10,225 nt of DNA from contig JANRJB010000243.1 of the NCBI GenBank assembly GCA_033764265.1, forward strand, positions 1 to 10,225, given 5' to 3'. This DNA is from VGEM01 sp033764265 (GTDB taxonomy: Bacteria; Pseudomonadota; Alphaproteobacteria; Rhodospirillales; Rhodospirillaceae). Positions 1 to 9,924 of the stretch are shown piece after piece. The notes beneath the pieces were generated by a model. That model searched no databases and had not been told where the DNA came from. It saw only the letters and a list, made by a program, of their open reading frames with translations. The first letter of the stretch is position 1, and each line of letters opens with the position of its first letter. A program made the translations under genes and the position numbers.

Positions 1-723
1 GCGGCCGCGCCCGGCATGGCGGTCGCGACCGGTGTAGCGGCGCTCGACCGCGCCCTGCCGTGGGGCGGGCTGCCGTGCGGCGCGCTGCACGAGATTCAAG
101 GCGCGGCCGGCGAGGCCAGCGCGCTCGGCTTCGCCGCCGCCCTGGCGGCACGGGCGCTGACCCATCGGCCGGGTGCACCGGTGCTGTGGTGCCGGCTGCG
201 GCACGACACGCAGGAGCGCGGCCGCCCCTACCCGCCCGGCCTGGCTGGCTGGGGCTTAAGCCCCCAGCGGCTGATGGAGGCCGCGTGCGCCTCGCCGGCC
301 CAGGCCCTGTGGGCGATGGAGGAAGCGCTCCGCGCGCGCGCCTTCGCCGCGGTGGTAGGCGACGGCATCGCGCCCGATTTCACCGCCGCGCGTCGGTTGC
401 AGCTGGCCGCCGGCGATGGCCCGGCCCTGATCCTGGCGGTGACGTGGCCCCCCCGCAGCGCCGGCCTTGCGCTGACCCGCTGGCGCGTGACGGCGATGGC
501 GGCGGAGGACGACACCCGCCAGGGGCTGGCGCGACGGTGCTGGCGGGTGGCGCTGACCCACTGCCGGGGCGCACCGCCCACCGCGTGGCACATCGACTGG
601 ACCGAACCGCAACCGGGAGAAACGCACGATGCGGCGCTGTCTGGCGCTGTGGTTGCCCCGCTGGCCGACCGATCGCTTCAGCCGCGACCGGCACCCGCGG
701 CCCGCGCCCACGGCGCGCGCTGA
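1..723 (+). CDS. imuA: ImuA, SOS mutagenesis accessory protein (RecA-like fold), 5' end probably cut
   Basis: ImuA is the RecA-like partner of ImuB and DnaE2 in damage-induced mutagenesis; it is thought to help assemble the translesion complex at stalled forks. Visible family signatures, numbered from the ATG at 16, are LDRALPWGGLPCGALHEI near residues 10-27, a PPGLAGWGLSPQRLMEA stretch near 73-89, and ALWAMEEALRARAFAAVVGDG near 97-117. The position of the RecA Walker A loop reads GAAGEAS, with no lysine, so nucleotide binding is doubtful. The ATG at 16 has no Shine-Dalgarno sequence. The frame is open to base 1 (AAAPG), and relatives normally carry a helical segment before this point, so the true start probably lies upstream. 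The 3' end runs 95 bases into imuB. Family assignment is firm because of the motifs and the following two genes. Confidence 0.88.
   Translation, partial: AAAPGMAVATGVAALDRALPWGGLPCGALHEIQGAAGEASALGFAAALAARALTHRPGAPVLWCRLRHDTQERGRPYPPGLAGWGLSPQRLMEAACASPAQALWAMEEALRARAFAAVVGDGIAPDFTAARRLQLAAGDGPALILAVTWPPRSAGLALTRWRVTAMAAEDDTRQGLARRCWRVALTHCRGAPPTAWHIDWTEPQPGETHDAALSGAVVAPLADRSLQPRPAPAARAHGAR
615..631 (+). promoter_or_regulatory. Ribosome binding site and start codon of imuB inside imuA
   Basis: GGGAGA at 615-620 sits 8 bases before the ATG at 629-631. It is a plausible Shine-Dalgarno sequence embedded in imuA codons, and it supports this start over later ones. It also fits with the conserved ImuB N-terminus beginning right at this ATG. 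Confidence 0.6.
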
Positions 724-2238
724 GCGCAGCGGCCTTGAAAAGGCGCATGGCCCGCTGGTGCTGATCGCGCCCGGCGCCGGCGGCGTGCGCCTGCAAGCGG
801 TCAACGCCGCCGCCGCGGCCGCGGGCCTGACGCCGGGAATGATGCTGGCCTACGCCCGCACCCTGGCGCCCGACCTGCGCACCGCGCCGGCCGACGCGGC
901 CGGCGATGATGCGGCCCTGGAGCGGCTGGCGGAATGGTGCCTGCGCTACACGCCCTGGGCGGCGGTCTGGCCGACGCCGGCAGCCGAGCACGCGCTGATG
1001 CTGGAGATCACCGGCTGCGCCCACCTGTTCGGCGGCGAGGCGGCGCTGCTGGCCGACCTGACGCACCGCCTGGAACGCCACGGCATCGCCGCGCGCGCCG
1101 CCGTCGCCGACACGCCCGGCGCCGCCTGGGCCTGGGCCCGCTTCGGGCCTCACCGTACCGCCGAGGCGGCCATCGTGCCCGCCGCGATACCGGCCCCGAT
1201 CGCCGGGCGCGGCGGCCGCAAGCTGCTGGCGGCTCTGCCGGTGGCGGCGCTGCGGCTGGAGGCGGCGACCGTGGCCGAGTTGGAGCGCCTGGGCCTGCGC
1301 AGCCTGGGCGACGTGCTCGACCTGCCGCGTGCCCCGCTCGCCCGGCGCTTCGGCCGTCTGGTCGCCGACCGCGTGCGGCAAGTGCTGGGCGAAGTCGCCG
1401 AGCCGATCTCGCCGCGCCGACCGCCACCGGCCCGGCAGACGCGACTGTCGTTCCCCGAACCGGTGCTGCATCAAGACGCGATCGTCGCCGCGCTCGACCG
1501 CCTGCTCGCGCCCTTGTGCGACCTGCTGGCGCGCGAGCACCAGGGCGCACGGGAACTGGCCCTGTCGCTCTATCGCGTCGACTGCACGGCACAGACGATC
1601 GCCATCGCCACCGGCCGGCCGGTGCGCGACCCCCGCGCCCTGATGCGGCTGTTCGCCGAGAAGCTGGCGCGCATCGACGCCGGCTTCGGCATCGAGAGCG
1701 CGGTGCTGGCCGCCACCCGGGCCGAACCGCTGGCGGCGGCGCAACTGGACCTTGACGGCCGGGCGCGCGCCGACGACGGCGTGGCCGCCGTCCTCGACCG
1801 CATCCGCAACCGCCTGGGCGCGGACTGGGTGACCCAGGCCGCGGTGAACGAAAGCCACATCCCTGAACGCGCGATGCGCATCGGGCCGCCCGGCGGCTCA
1901 TCGATCGCACCAGCGGCATGGGCTGCGCTGCCGCCGCGCCCCGTGACGCTGTTGCCCGCACCCGAGCCGATCATCGCGCTGGCGCCGGTGCCCGACGACC
2001 CGCCGCTCAGCTTCACCTGGCGGCGGGTGAATCATCGCGTCGCGCGCGCCGACGGCCCCGAGCGCATCGACCCCGAGTGGTGGCGCACGCACCGGCCGGC
2101 GCCGCACGAGCCGCGCCCGCGCGACTACTACCGCGTCGAGGACAGCGACGGCCGGCGCTACTGGATCTTCCGCGACGGCCTGTACGACGGCGCGCCCTGC
2201 GGCGCGCCGCCGCAGTGGTACATGCACGGGCTGTTCTG

Positions 2239-2239
<1 letters not shown>
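629..2239 (+). CDS. imuB: ImuB, catalytically dead Y-family polymerase-like mutagenesis protein
   Basis: ImuB is the hub of the ImuA/ImuB/DnaE2 mutasome: it binds the sliding clamp and recruits DnaE2. The 536-residue protein has the family N-terminus LALWLPRWPTDRF (5-17), where active Y-family enzymes have a DxD-type metal site. The second acidic site is also lost: by alignment to the SLDEAYLDVT motif of DinB, the paired Asp and Glu become His121 and Ala122 before LMLEITGCAHLFGGE. A clamp-binding-like motif QLDLDG lies at 372-377, in the same region as QLPLWG of mycobacterial ImuB. The ImuB-specific tail is present (DYYRVED at 499-505, WIFRDGLY, and HGLF at the very end). The gene overlaps imuA by 95 bases and shares one base with dnaE2, so translation of the three is probably coupled. 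No truncation or frameshift is seen. Confidence 0.95.
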
Positions 2240-5601
<3,362 letters not shown>

Positions 5602-5656
5602 GATCGGCTTCACAGAACGGTCGGCCCAAGATACGGTGCCCGCCGGAACGACGCCC

Positions 5657-6397
5657 ATGGGAATCTCCGCCGACGCGCGTGCGCTGCTGGACGATGTGTT
5701 CGCCGACGTGCGCACCTGCCTGGACGGATCGCCGGCGGGTACGCCCGGCGCGGCGCGGCGCCTGCTCACCTACGGCCGCCAGGACACCCGCGAACTGGGC
5801 GAGACGCCCGAAGCGGTGTTCGCCGCACTGGGCTTTCCGGTCGCCGACTCACTCGACGTCACCGGCGCCGAAGGCTGCACCATCGTCCATGACCTGAACG
5901 ACCCCGTGCCGGCCCGCCTGCACGGCGCGTACGACTGCGTCTACGACGGCGGCACCATGGAACACGTGTTCGACGTGAAAAGCGTGCTGTTCAACACCCA
6001 CAACCTGGCGCGGCCTGGCGGCGTGGTCGTGCACGCCGTGCCGGTGAACAACTGGATCAACCACGGCTTCTACCAGTTCTCGCCGACGCTGCTGTACGGC
6101 TTCTACGGCGCCAACGGCTACCGTATGTCGAAAATATTCCTGGCGGTCGACGCCAAGGGCACGCCGCTGCGCAACCGGAAATTCGTCGAGGTGACCGGCG
6201 AGCAGATCACCGTGCTGGGGTTGACGGCGCGGTTGGTGCTGCCGCAGACATTCACGCCGAATCACACGGTCACAATGAACTTCATCGCCCAGAAACCGGC
6301 TGAGCACCGCCCGCCAGTGGTGCCGCAGCAGCCGTTCTATGACCCGCGCTACGCCGACGCCACATTCGCGCCCTACAAACAGCTGATCCGGCTTTGA
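5657..6397 (+). CDS. Methyltransferase-like protein (class I SAM fold remnant or variant)
   Basis: The C-terminal half of a class I SAM-methyltransferase-like domain can be seen. With numbering from the alternative GTG at 5636, FDCV-type strand YDCVYDGGTMEHVFDV covers 99-114, the post-motif strand LARPGGVVVHAVPVNN covers 124-139, and NHGFYQFSP covers 142-150. Proteins of this type (DGGT-EH, NN, HGFYQFSP) occur in bacterial surface polysaccharide clusters, but none of those genes is nearby. The glycine-rich SAM-binding motif (xDxGxGxG) is not recognisable before it; the stretch SLDVTGAEG near 72-80 lies about where it would be expected. Activity and substrate are therefore unknown. ATG 5657 is chosen over GTG 5636; both have weak ribosome binding sites. 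The gene lies 55 bases (or 34) after dnaE2 on the same strand with no terminator seen, so read-through from the mutagenesis operon is possible. It ends 4 bases from the converging rraA-like gene. Confidence 0.75.
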   Translation: MGISADARALLDDVFADVRTCLDGSPAGTPGAARRLLTYGRQDTRELGETPEAVFAALGFPVADSLDVTGAEGCTIVHDLNDPVPARLHGAYDCVYDGGTMEHVFDVKSVLFNTHNLARPGGVVVHAVPVNNWINHGFYQFSPTLLYGFYGANGYRMSKIFLAVDAKGTPLRNRKFVEVTGEQITVLGLTARLVLPQTFTPNHTVTMNFIAQKPAEHRPPVVPQQPFYDPRYADATFAPYKQLIRL

Positions 6398-6404
6398 CCG
6401 GTCA
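6395..6404. other. Perfect 10-base palindrome holding both convergent stop codons
   Basis: TGACCGGTCA reads the same on both strands. Its left end is the TGA stop of the plus-strand methyltransferase-like gene and its right end, on the minus strand, is the TGA stop of the rraA-like gene. There is no loop and no T-tract, so it is not a convincing intrinsic terminator. No other terminator was found between the convergent genes. Confidence 0.5.
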
Positions 6405-7103
6405 CACGATCCGCACTTTGCCGTCGGCCGCCAGCGCCGCGATCTTGTCTTCCGCGCCCGATCGCTTGGCGTAGATCACGGGGTTGGGCTGGCGCGGACC
6501 GATCCGTCCACCCTCGGCCCGCGGGCGGTTGTTGCCTTCCACCGCCGCGACGATCTCGGCGATGCGCGGGCGCGGGATCACCACTACGCCGTCCTCGTCG
6601 CCCAGGATCAAGTCACCGGGATTGACGATCACCCCGCCGCAAATCACCGGCACGTTCAACCAGCCGGGATGGACCGACGCACCCGAGATCGACACCGTGC
6701 CGCGGCAGAAGACCGGGATGTTCTCGCGGGCACGGATCACCTCTGCGGTCAGCACGTAACCGTCGACCACCACGCCCACGGCGCCGGTCTCTTTGACGCC
6801 GGCGCTCATGCTGGCGCCGAAAGCGGCCATGCGGCTTTCGCCGCCGGCGTCGATCACCACCACGTCGCCGGGCTTGACGTACTTGCCGGCCAGCTGGCTC
6901 ATCAGCAGGTCCTGTGTATGCTCGGGCCGCACGGTGAAGGCCGGGCCGCAGATGCGCCACTCGCGCTCAAGCGCTTTGATGCCCGGGTCCATGACGTAGC
7001 GCGGCCCGACGCGGCAACCGGCCAGGCAGAAATAGATCGACTGCGCCCGTGCGACCAACGCGGGATCGGGCCGCTCGAAGTCGGTGATGATGTCGTAGGT
7101 CAT
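6402..7103 (-). CDS. RraA-like / HMG aldolase-fold protein without the catalytic Arg-Asp pair
   Basis: The 233-residue protein has the fold signatures of the RraA family, which includes 4-hydroxy-4-methyl-2-oxoglutarate aldolases and the RNase E inhibitor RraA. Visible are VKPGDVVVIDAGGESRMAAFG (76-96), TGAVGVVVDG (106-115), IPVFCRGTVSISG (129-141) and VNPGDLILGDEDGVVVIP (160-177). In class II aldolases of this family the strand after VxDG reads G-x-V-R-D, with Arg and Asp binding substrate and metal. Here it reads DGYVLTAEVI, so Leu118 and Thr119 replace them. Aldolase activity by the usual mechanism is therefore doubtful. The ATG is preceded by GAGGA at a 5-base spacing and overlaps the stop of the solute-binding protein gene by 4 bases (ATGA), so translation is likely coupled. 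Family is clear; substrate and reaction are not. A role as an RNase E regulator is not supported. Confidence 0.88.
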   Translation of the reverse strand: MTYDIITDFERPDPALVARAQSIYFCLAGCRVGPRYVMDPGIKALEREWRICGPAFTVRPEHTQDLLMSQLAGKYVKPGDVVVIDAGGESRMAAFGASMSAGVKETGAVGVVVDGYVLTAEVIRARENIPVFCRGTVSISGASVHPGWLNVPVICGGVIVNPGDLILGDEDGVVVIPRPRIAEIVAAVEGNNRPRAEGGRIGPRQPNPVIYAKRSGAEDKIAALAADGKVRIV

Positions 7104-8656
7104 GATGGTCCTCGTGACGGCGATGAAACGAGATCAAAGTCTTCCCAATGGATGAATCGCGTGGCCGGGGCGGGCGCGCGTACCGCCGCCGATATGGCAA
7201 ACAGGTCGACGCCTTCCACCAGGAACAGCGCGAGCGCCTGATCGTGCGCGGCGCGGTTGATCGCGCGCATCGCCGCGCGGCGTTCGTCCGGATCGGCGGC
7301 CGCGCGCGCGGCGGCGATCAGCGGCTGCAGATCCGGCAGACACATGAACGGCGTCGATCCCGGTTTGTCGCAGGTGAAGTCGGTGATGCCCTTCACCGTA
7401 TCCAGGCTGGGCATGGAGATGAAGCCCAGCTGGAAGGCCAGACCCTCGAAGGAATTGGCATAAAAGCGTTCGAAGAACACCGGCAGTGGCGCGGCGCGCA
7501 CCTCGGTGCGGATGCCGGCTGCCGTCAAATCGCGTGCGACCGCGGCGAACATGGCGGCGTCGGCTGGCACGGCATTTGTGATGACTTCCAACCGCAAATC
7601 GAAACCGTCCCCAAAACCCGCATCGGCCATCAGGGCACGCGCGCGCGCGGGATCGTAGGGATAGGCGGGAACATCGGGATCGTAGCCCGCGGTGATGGTC
7701 GACGCCGGCTGGCCCATCGGCGCCGCCGTGCGGTGGAACAGAACCTCGGCGATATCCGCTTTGTTGACCGCGTAGTTGGCCGCCTGCCTGACACGTATGT
7801 CGGCGAATGGAGAGCCGGGCCGCGTGCCATTCAGCGCAATCGCGTACACCGTGCCGGCGGCAATCGTCAGGGTCTGGCCACCGGCCGCCGCGATCTGGTC
7901 CATGCCGTCGGGCGAAACCTGGATCACCACGTCGATGCCACCTGACTGAAACGCAGCCATGCGCGCGGCCTCGTCGGCAACTTCGGTCACTTCAACCCGA
8001 TCGATCGTGGCCTTGCGCCACGACCCCGGGTGCGCCTCAAGGACCAGCCGGTTTCGTTCCCACAGTACGGCCCGATAGGGCCCCGTCCCGACAGGCCGGC
8101 GCGCGAACTCAGTCTCGCCCATCGCGGCCCAGGCCTTGGGCGGGACGATCCAGATGCCGGCGAGGTCGTTCGGAAAATCCACCGACGGTGTCCTGGTCGT
8201 GAATTCCACCGACAGGTCCGCGGTCGCGCGCACTTCGGCGACATTGCCCAAGAGCCGGCTCAGTACCGTGGGCGTGGCGGGATCGAGCAATCGCTCGATA
8301 CTGGTAACCACAGCCTCGGCATTCATCGGCTCGCCGTTGGCGAATGAAACGCCCGGACGCAGGCGAAACGCCCAACGAAGCGAATCAAGTCTGTGCCACG
8401 CCTCGGCCAACGCCGGCTGCGGCACGCCGCCCGCGGCCACTTCGACCAATGGATCGAAAATCGCCGTCATCACGTACATGCTGGGCGGGCCGAGCGCGCG
8501 GATCGGCGAACCCAATGCGGTGGGCAGGGCATAGATGCCGACGCGGAGTGTGCTGGTGGATGGCGCCGACGTGCGATCAAGGCCAGGCCGCAGTACAAGC
8601 CAGCCAACCGCCACGATTGCTCCGACGGTCACAGCGCCCCACAACCGGATGTTCAT
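7100..8656 (-). CDS. ABC transporter solute-binding protein, family 5 (peptide/nickel/opine type)
   Basis: Family-5 solute-binding proteins capture oligopeptides, nickel complexes, opines or other solutes in the periplasm for an ABC importer. Signatures of the family in the 518-residue protein are LRVGIY after the leader, PQPALAEAW, WAFRLRPGVSFANGEPMNAEAVV near residues 90-115, and later IRVRQAANYAVNKADIAEVLF and PYDPARARALMADAGF. The N-terminus MNIRLWGAVTVGAIVAVGWLVL is hydrophobic and carries no lipobox Cys, so it is a Sec signal or uncleaved anchor. An ATG at 8674 is also in frame, but the one at 8656 follows a G-rich stretch and gives a better leader. The gene lies 27 bases after the lipoprotein gene and overlaps the rraA-like gene by 4 bases. 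No permease or ATPase gene is present in the window, so its transporter partner, if any, is encoded elsewhere. The ligand cannot be told from the sequence. Confidence 0.9.
   Translation of the reverse strand: MNIRLWGAVTVGAIVAVGWLVLRPGLDRTSAPSTSTLRVGIYALPTALGSPIRALGPPSMYVMTAIFDPLVEVAAGGVPQPALAEAWHRLDSLRWAFRLRPGVSFANGEPMNAEAVVTSIERLLDPATPTVLSRLLGNVAEVRATADLSVEFTTRTPSVDFPNDLAGIWIVPPKAWAAMGETEFARRPVGTGPYRAVLWERNRLVLEAHPGSWRKATIDRVEVTEVADEAARMAAFQSGGIDVVIQVSPDGMDQIAAAGGQTLTIAAGTVYAIALNGTRPGSPFADIRVRQAANYAVNKADIAEVLFHRTAAPMGQPASTITAGYDPDVPAYPYDPARARALMADAGFGDGFDLRLEVITNAVPADAAMFAAVARDLTAAGIRTEVRAAPLPVFFERFYANSFEGLAFQLGFISMPSLDTVKGITDFTCDKPGSTPFMCLPDLQPLIAAARAAADPDERRAAMRAINRAAHDQALALFLVEGVDLFAISAAVRAPAPATRFIHWEDFDLVSSPSRGPS
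7109..7113 (-). promoter_or_regulatory. Ribosome binding site of the rraA-like gene
   Basis: GAGGA on the minus strand lies 5 bases before the ATG at 7103, within the last codons of the solute-binding protein gene. It is the clearest Shine-Dalgarno match among the minus-strand genes in the window and fixes that start. Confidence 0.65.
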
Positions 8657-8683
8657 GGCCCCCGCCCCGCCCATTGCGGGCGA

Positions 8684-9202
8684 TCAGTCCTCGCAGGCGA
8701 CGAGGCCGCCGACCGGCAACAGGTATTCCCAGCCGTCGCGGCCGGACACCTTGAGTGTGCCTTGCGGCACGACTGCGCCGCGGGCGAGGCCGGCGCGACG
8801 TTCGAACTGTATCGCCACGTCAACGCGCAAGTCGCGCCAAACATAAGCCTGTTGCGCGGGTTGGCCCAACACGCTTTCCCCTTCGGCATTCACGCGCGGG
8901 ATGTACTGCTGGCGGCCGTCGATCGGCATGCGGGCACTGGTGTCGCCGCTTTCGGCGAAGAACACCAGTTTGCGATCCACCGTGCGGGTCCACAGGAACA
9001 GGCCGCACTTGCCTTTGCGCAAACTCTGCGCCGGCAACTCACCGATGCGGGCTTCGAGCGCTGTGGCGGACTCCGGCGTCGGCTCAGGCGCGGCGGCAGG
9101 CTCAGGATCCGACGAAAACGGTGATAGCCGGTCGGGCAGGCCGCCGCAGGCCGTTAGCGCGGTCGCCGCCACGGTCATCGCCGCCACTCTCGTCCATTTC
9201 AC
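8684..9202 (-). CDS. Lipoprotein of unrecognised function in the T2SS gene string
   Basis: The 172-residue product begins with a typical bacterial lipoprotein signal: Lys2 and Arg5, a short hydrophobic run, and a lipobox LTAC with Cys19. The residues after Cys19 are Gly-Gly, with no Asp at +2, which by the usual sorting rule suggests the outer membrane. A Pro/Ala/Glu-rich linker (about 28-48) precedes a compact domain with KCGLFLWTR (65-73), ESVLGQ, ARGAVVPQGTLKV and a C-terminal LLPVGGLVACED. Cys66 and Cys170 could form a disulfide. The GTG at 9202 is chosen because GGGG lies 6 bases upstream and it supplies the positive N-region; TTG 9208 and ATG 9178 are alternatives. The gene starts 2 bases after the gspN stop. 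I do not recognise the domain. From its position it may be an accessory or pilotin-like factor of the secretion system, but this is inference only. Confidence 0.8.
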   Translation of the reverse strand: MKWTRVAAMTVAATALTACGGLPDRLSPFSSDPEPAAAPEPTPESATALEARIGELPAQSLRKGKCGLFLWTRTVDRKLVFFAESGDTSARMPIDGRQQYIPRVNAEGESVLGQPAQQAYVWRDLRVDVAIQFERRAGLARGAVVPQGTLKVSGRDGWEYLLPVGGLVACED

Positions 9203-9204
9203 CG

Positions 9205-9924
9205 TCAACCCCAGCGCCCTTCTTGAATCAACCGATAGACGCCATCTTGCGCCGAGAATCCGACCAGCGGCAAGGCTTGGGCGACCGCGCGATCGGTCGA
9301 CGCGATGGCGAATTCCGCCCGGAACGCTCGCCCCGGCTTCAGGCGCAGCGTGATCTCGACCGCGTCGGCCCCGGTTCCGCCGGTCAACGCCACTACAAGG
9401 TCGGCGCCTTCGCAGCGCGCGCCGCCCGCCAGACGCGGGCCGCTCCAATTCACCGGGCCGATTCCGCGCACCAGCGCATCGGTCGCCAAGCGCGCAGTTG
9501 CACGCCCACAACCGTCGTCGTCGATGACGAGATCGGCTTCGGTTACCTCCAGTCGGCCCGCCAAGGGCACCGACAGCGGTAACGCCGCCAGATCGATCGT
9601 CAGCGATGGCGCGTTCAGCCGCATGCCGCCGCCGAGCCCGGCCCGGCCTGCCCCGCGCATCGCGCCCGCGCCATCGAATGCGATGTCGAGCCGTCCGCGC
9701 AGCAACTCGAGCGGCAAGAGCCGCACCGTGATGTCGCCCCACGACCGGCCAGCCCACGATACGCCCCTCACCGAGCCGGACCAGACCGTGCCTGTGGCGC
9801 GTTGGTAGGTCACGCCGACTGCCTGAGGCGCGGCGGCGCCGAGGACGAGGCCGAGCGGCACAGTGGAAATCAGAACGACCGCGAACACCGCGGCAAACAG
9901 CGCGGCCGCCGCACGGTTATTCAT
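9205..9924 (-). CDS. gspN: Type II secretion system protein GspN
   Basis: GspN is a bitopic inner-membrane component found in some type II secretion systems, with a short cytoplasmic end, one membrane helix and a periplasmic beta-rich domain. The 239-residue product shows one N-terminal membrane segment (about 7-30), the family motif GTVWSG at 45-50, a following GRSWGDITVRLLPLELLRGRL segment, and two periplasmic Cys, 139 (DGCGRATARL) and 171 (GARCEGADLVV), with a spacing typical of the family. The C-terminus GRWG ends in a TGA just before the lipoprotein start. The ATG at 9924 overlaps the end of gspM by 8 bases; longer upstream starts would put an odd polar tail before the membrane helix. 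The gspM-gspN pairing supports the call. Confidence 0.85.
   Translation of the reverse strand: MNNRAAAALFAAVFAVVLISTVPLGLVLGAAAPQAVGVTYQRATGTVWSGSVRGVSWAGRSWGDITVRLLPLELLRGRLDIAFDGAGAMRGAGRAGLGGGMRLNAPSLTIDLAALPLSVPLAGRLEVTEADLVIDDDGCGRATARLATDALVRGIGPVNWSGPRLAGGARCEGADLVVALTGGTGADAVEITLRLKPGRAFRAEFAIASTDRAVAQALPLVGFSAQDGVYRLIQEGRWG

Noticed and set aside
16..18. ATG at 16 as the true start of imuA
   Set aside because: No Shine-Dalgarno sequence, the frame is open to base 1, and family members usually have a longer N-terminus; it remains possible.
448..454. Run of seven C bases in imuA as a frameshift site
   Set aside because: Both sides of the run translate to conserved ImuA sequence in one frame, so no frameshift is needed or indicated.
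1436..1453. QTRLSF in ImuB as the clamp-binding motif
   Set aside because: It fits the loose pattern, but it lies in the conserved strand leading into the little-finger-like domain, so it is more likely structural.
380..1858. Long minus-strand open frame opposite imuA/imuB
   Set aside because: It is Arg/Gly/Gln-rich with no family motif and lies opposite two well-supported genes; long antisense frames are expected in GC-rich DNA.
5602..5656. LexA operator or promoter before the methyltransferase-like gene
   Set aside because: A single GAAC occurs at 5616-5619 but no partner half-site at the usual spacing, and no convincing -35/-10 pair.
8668..8682. Hairpin between the lipoprotein and solute-binding protein genes
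   Set aside because: Only a 5-base GC stem (CGCCC/GGGCG) with a 5-base loop and no T-tract; common by chance at this GC content.
9203..9757. Upstream extension of the lipoprotein reading frame into gspN
   Set aside because: The extension is Arg-rich junk overlapping gspN; a clear lipoprotein signal with ribosome binding site begins at 9202.
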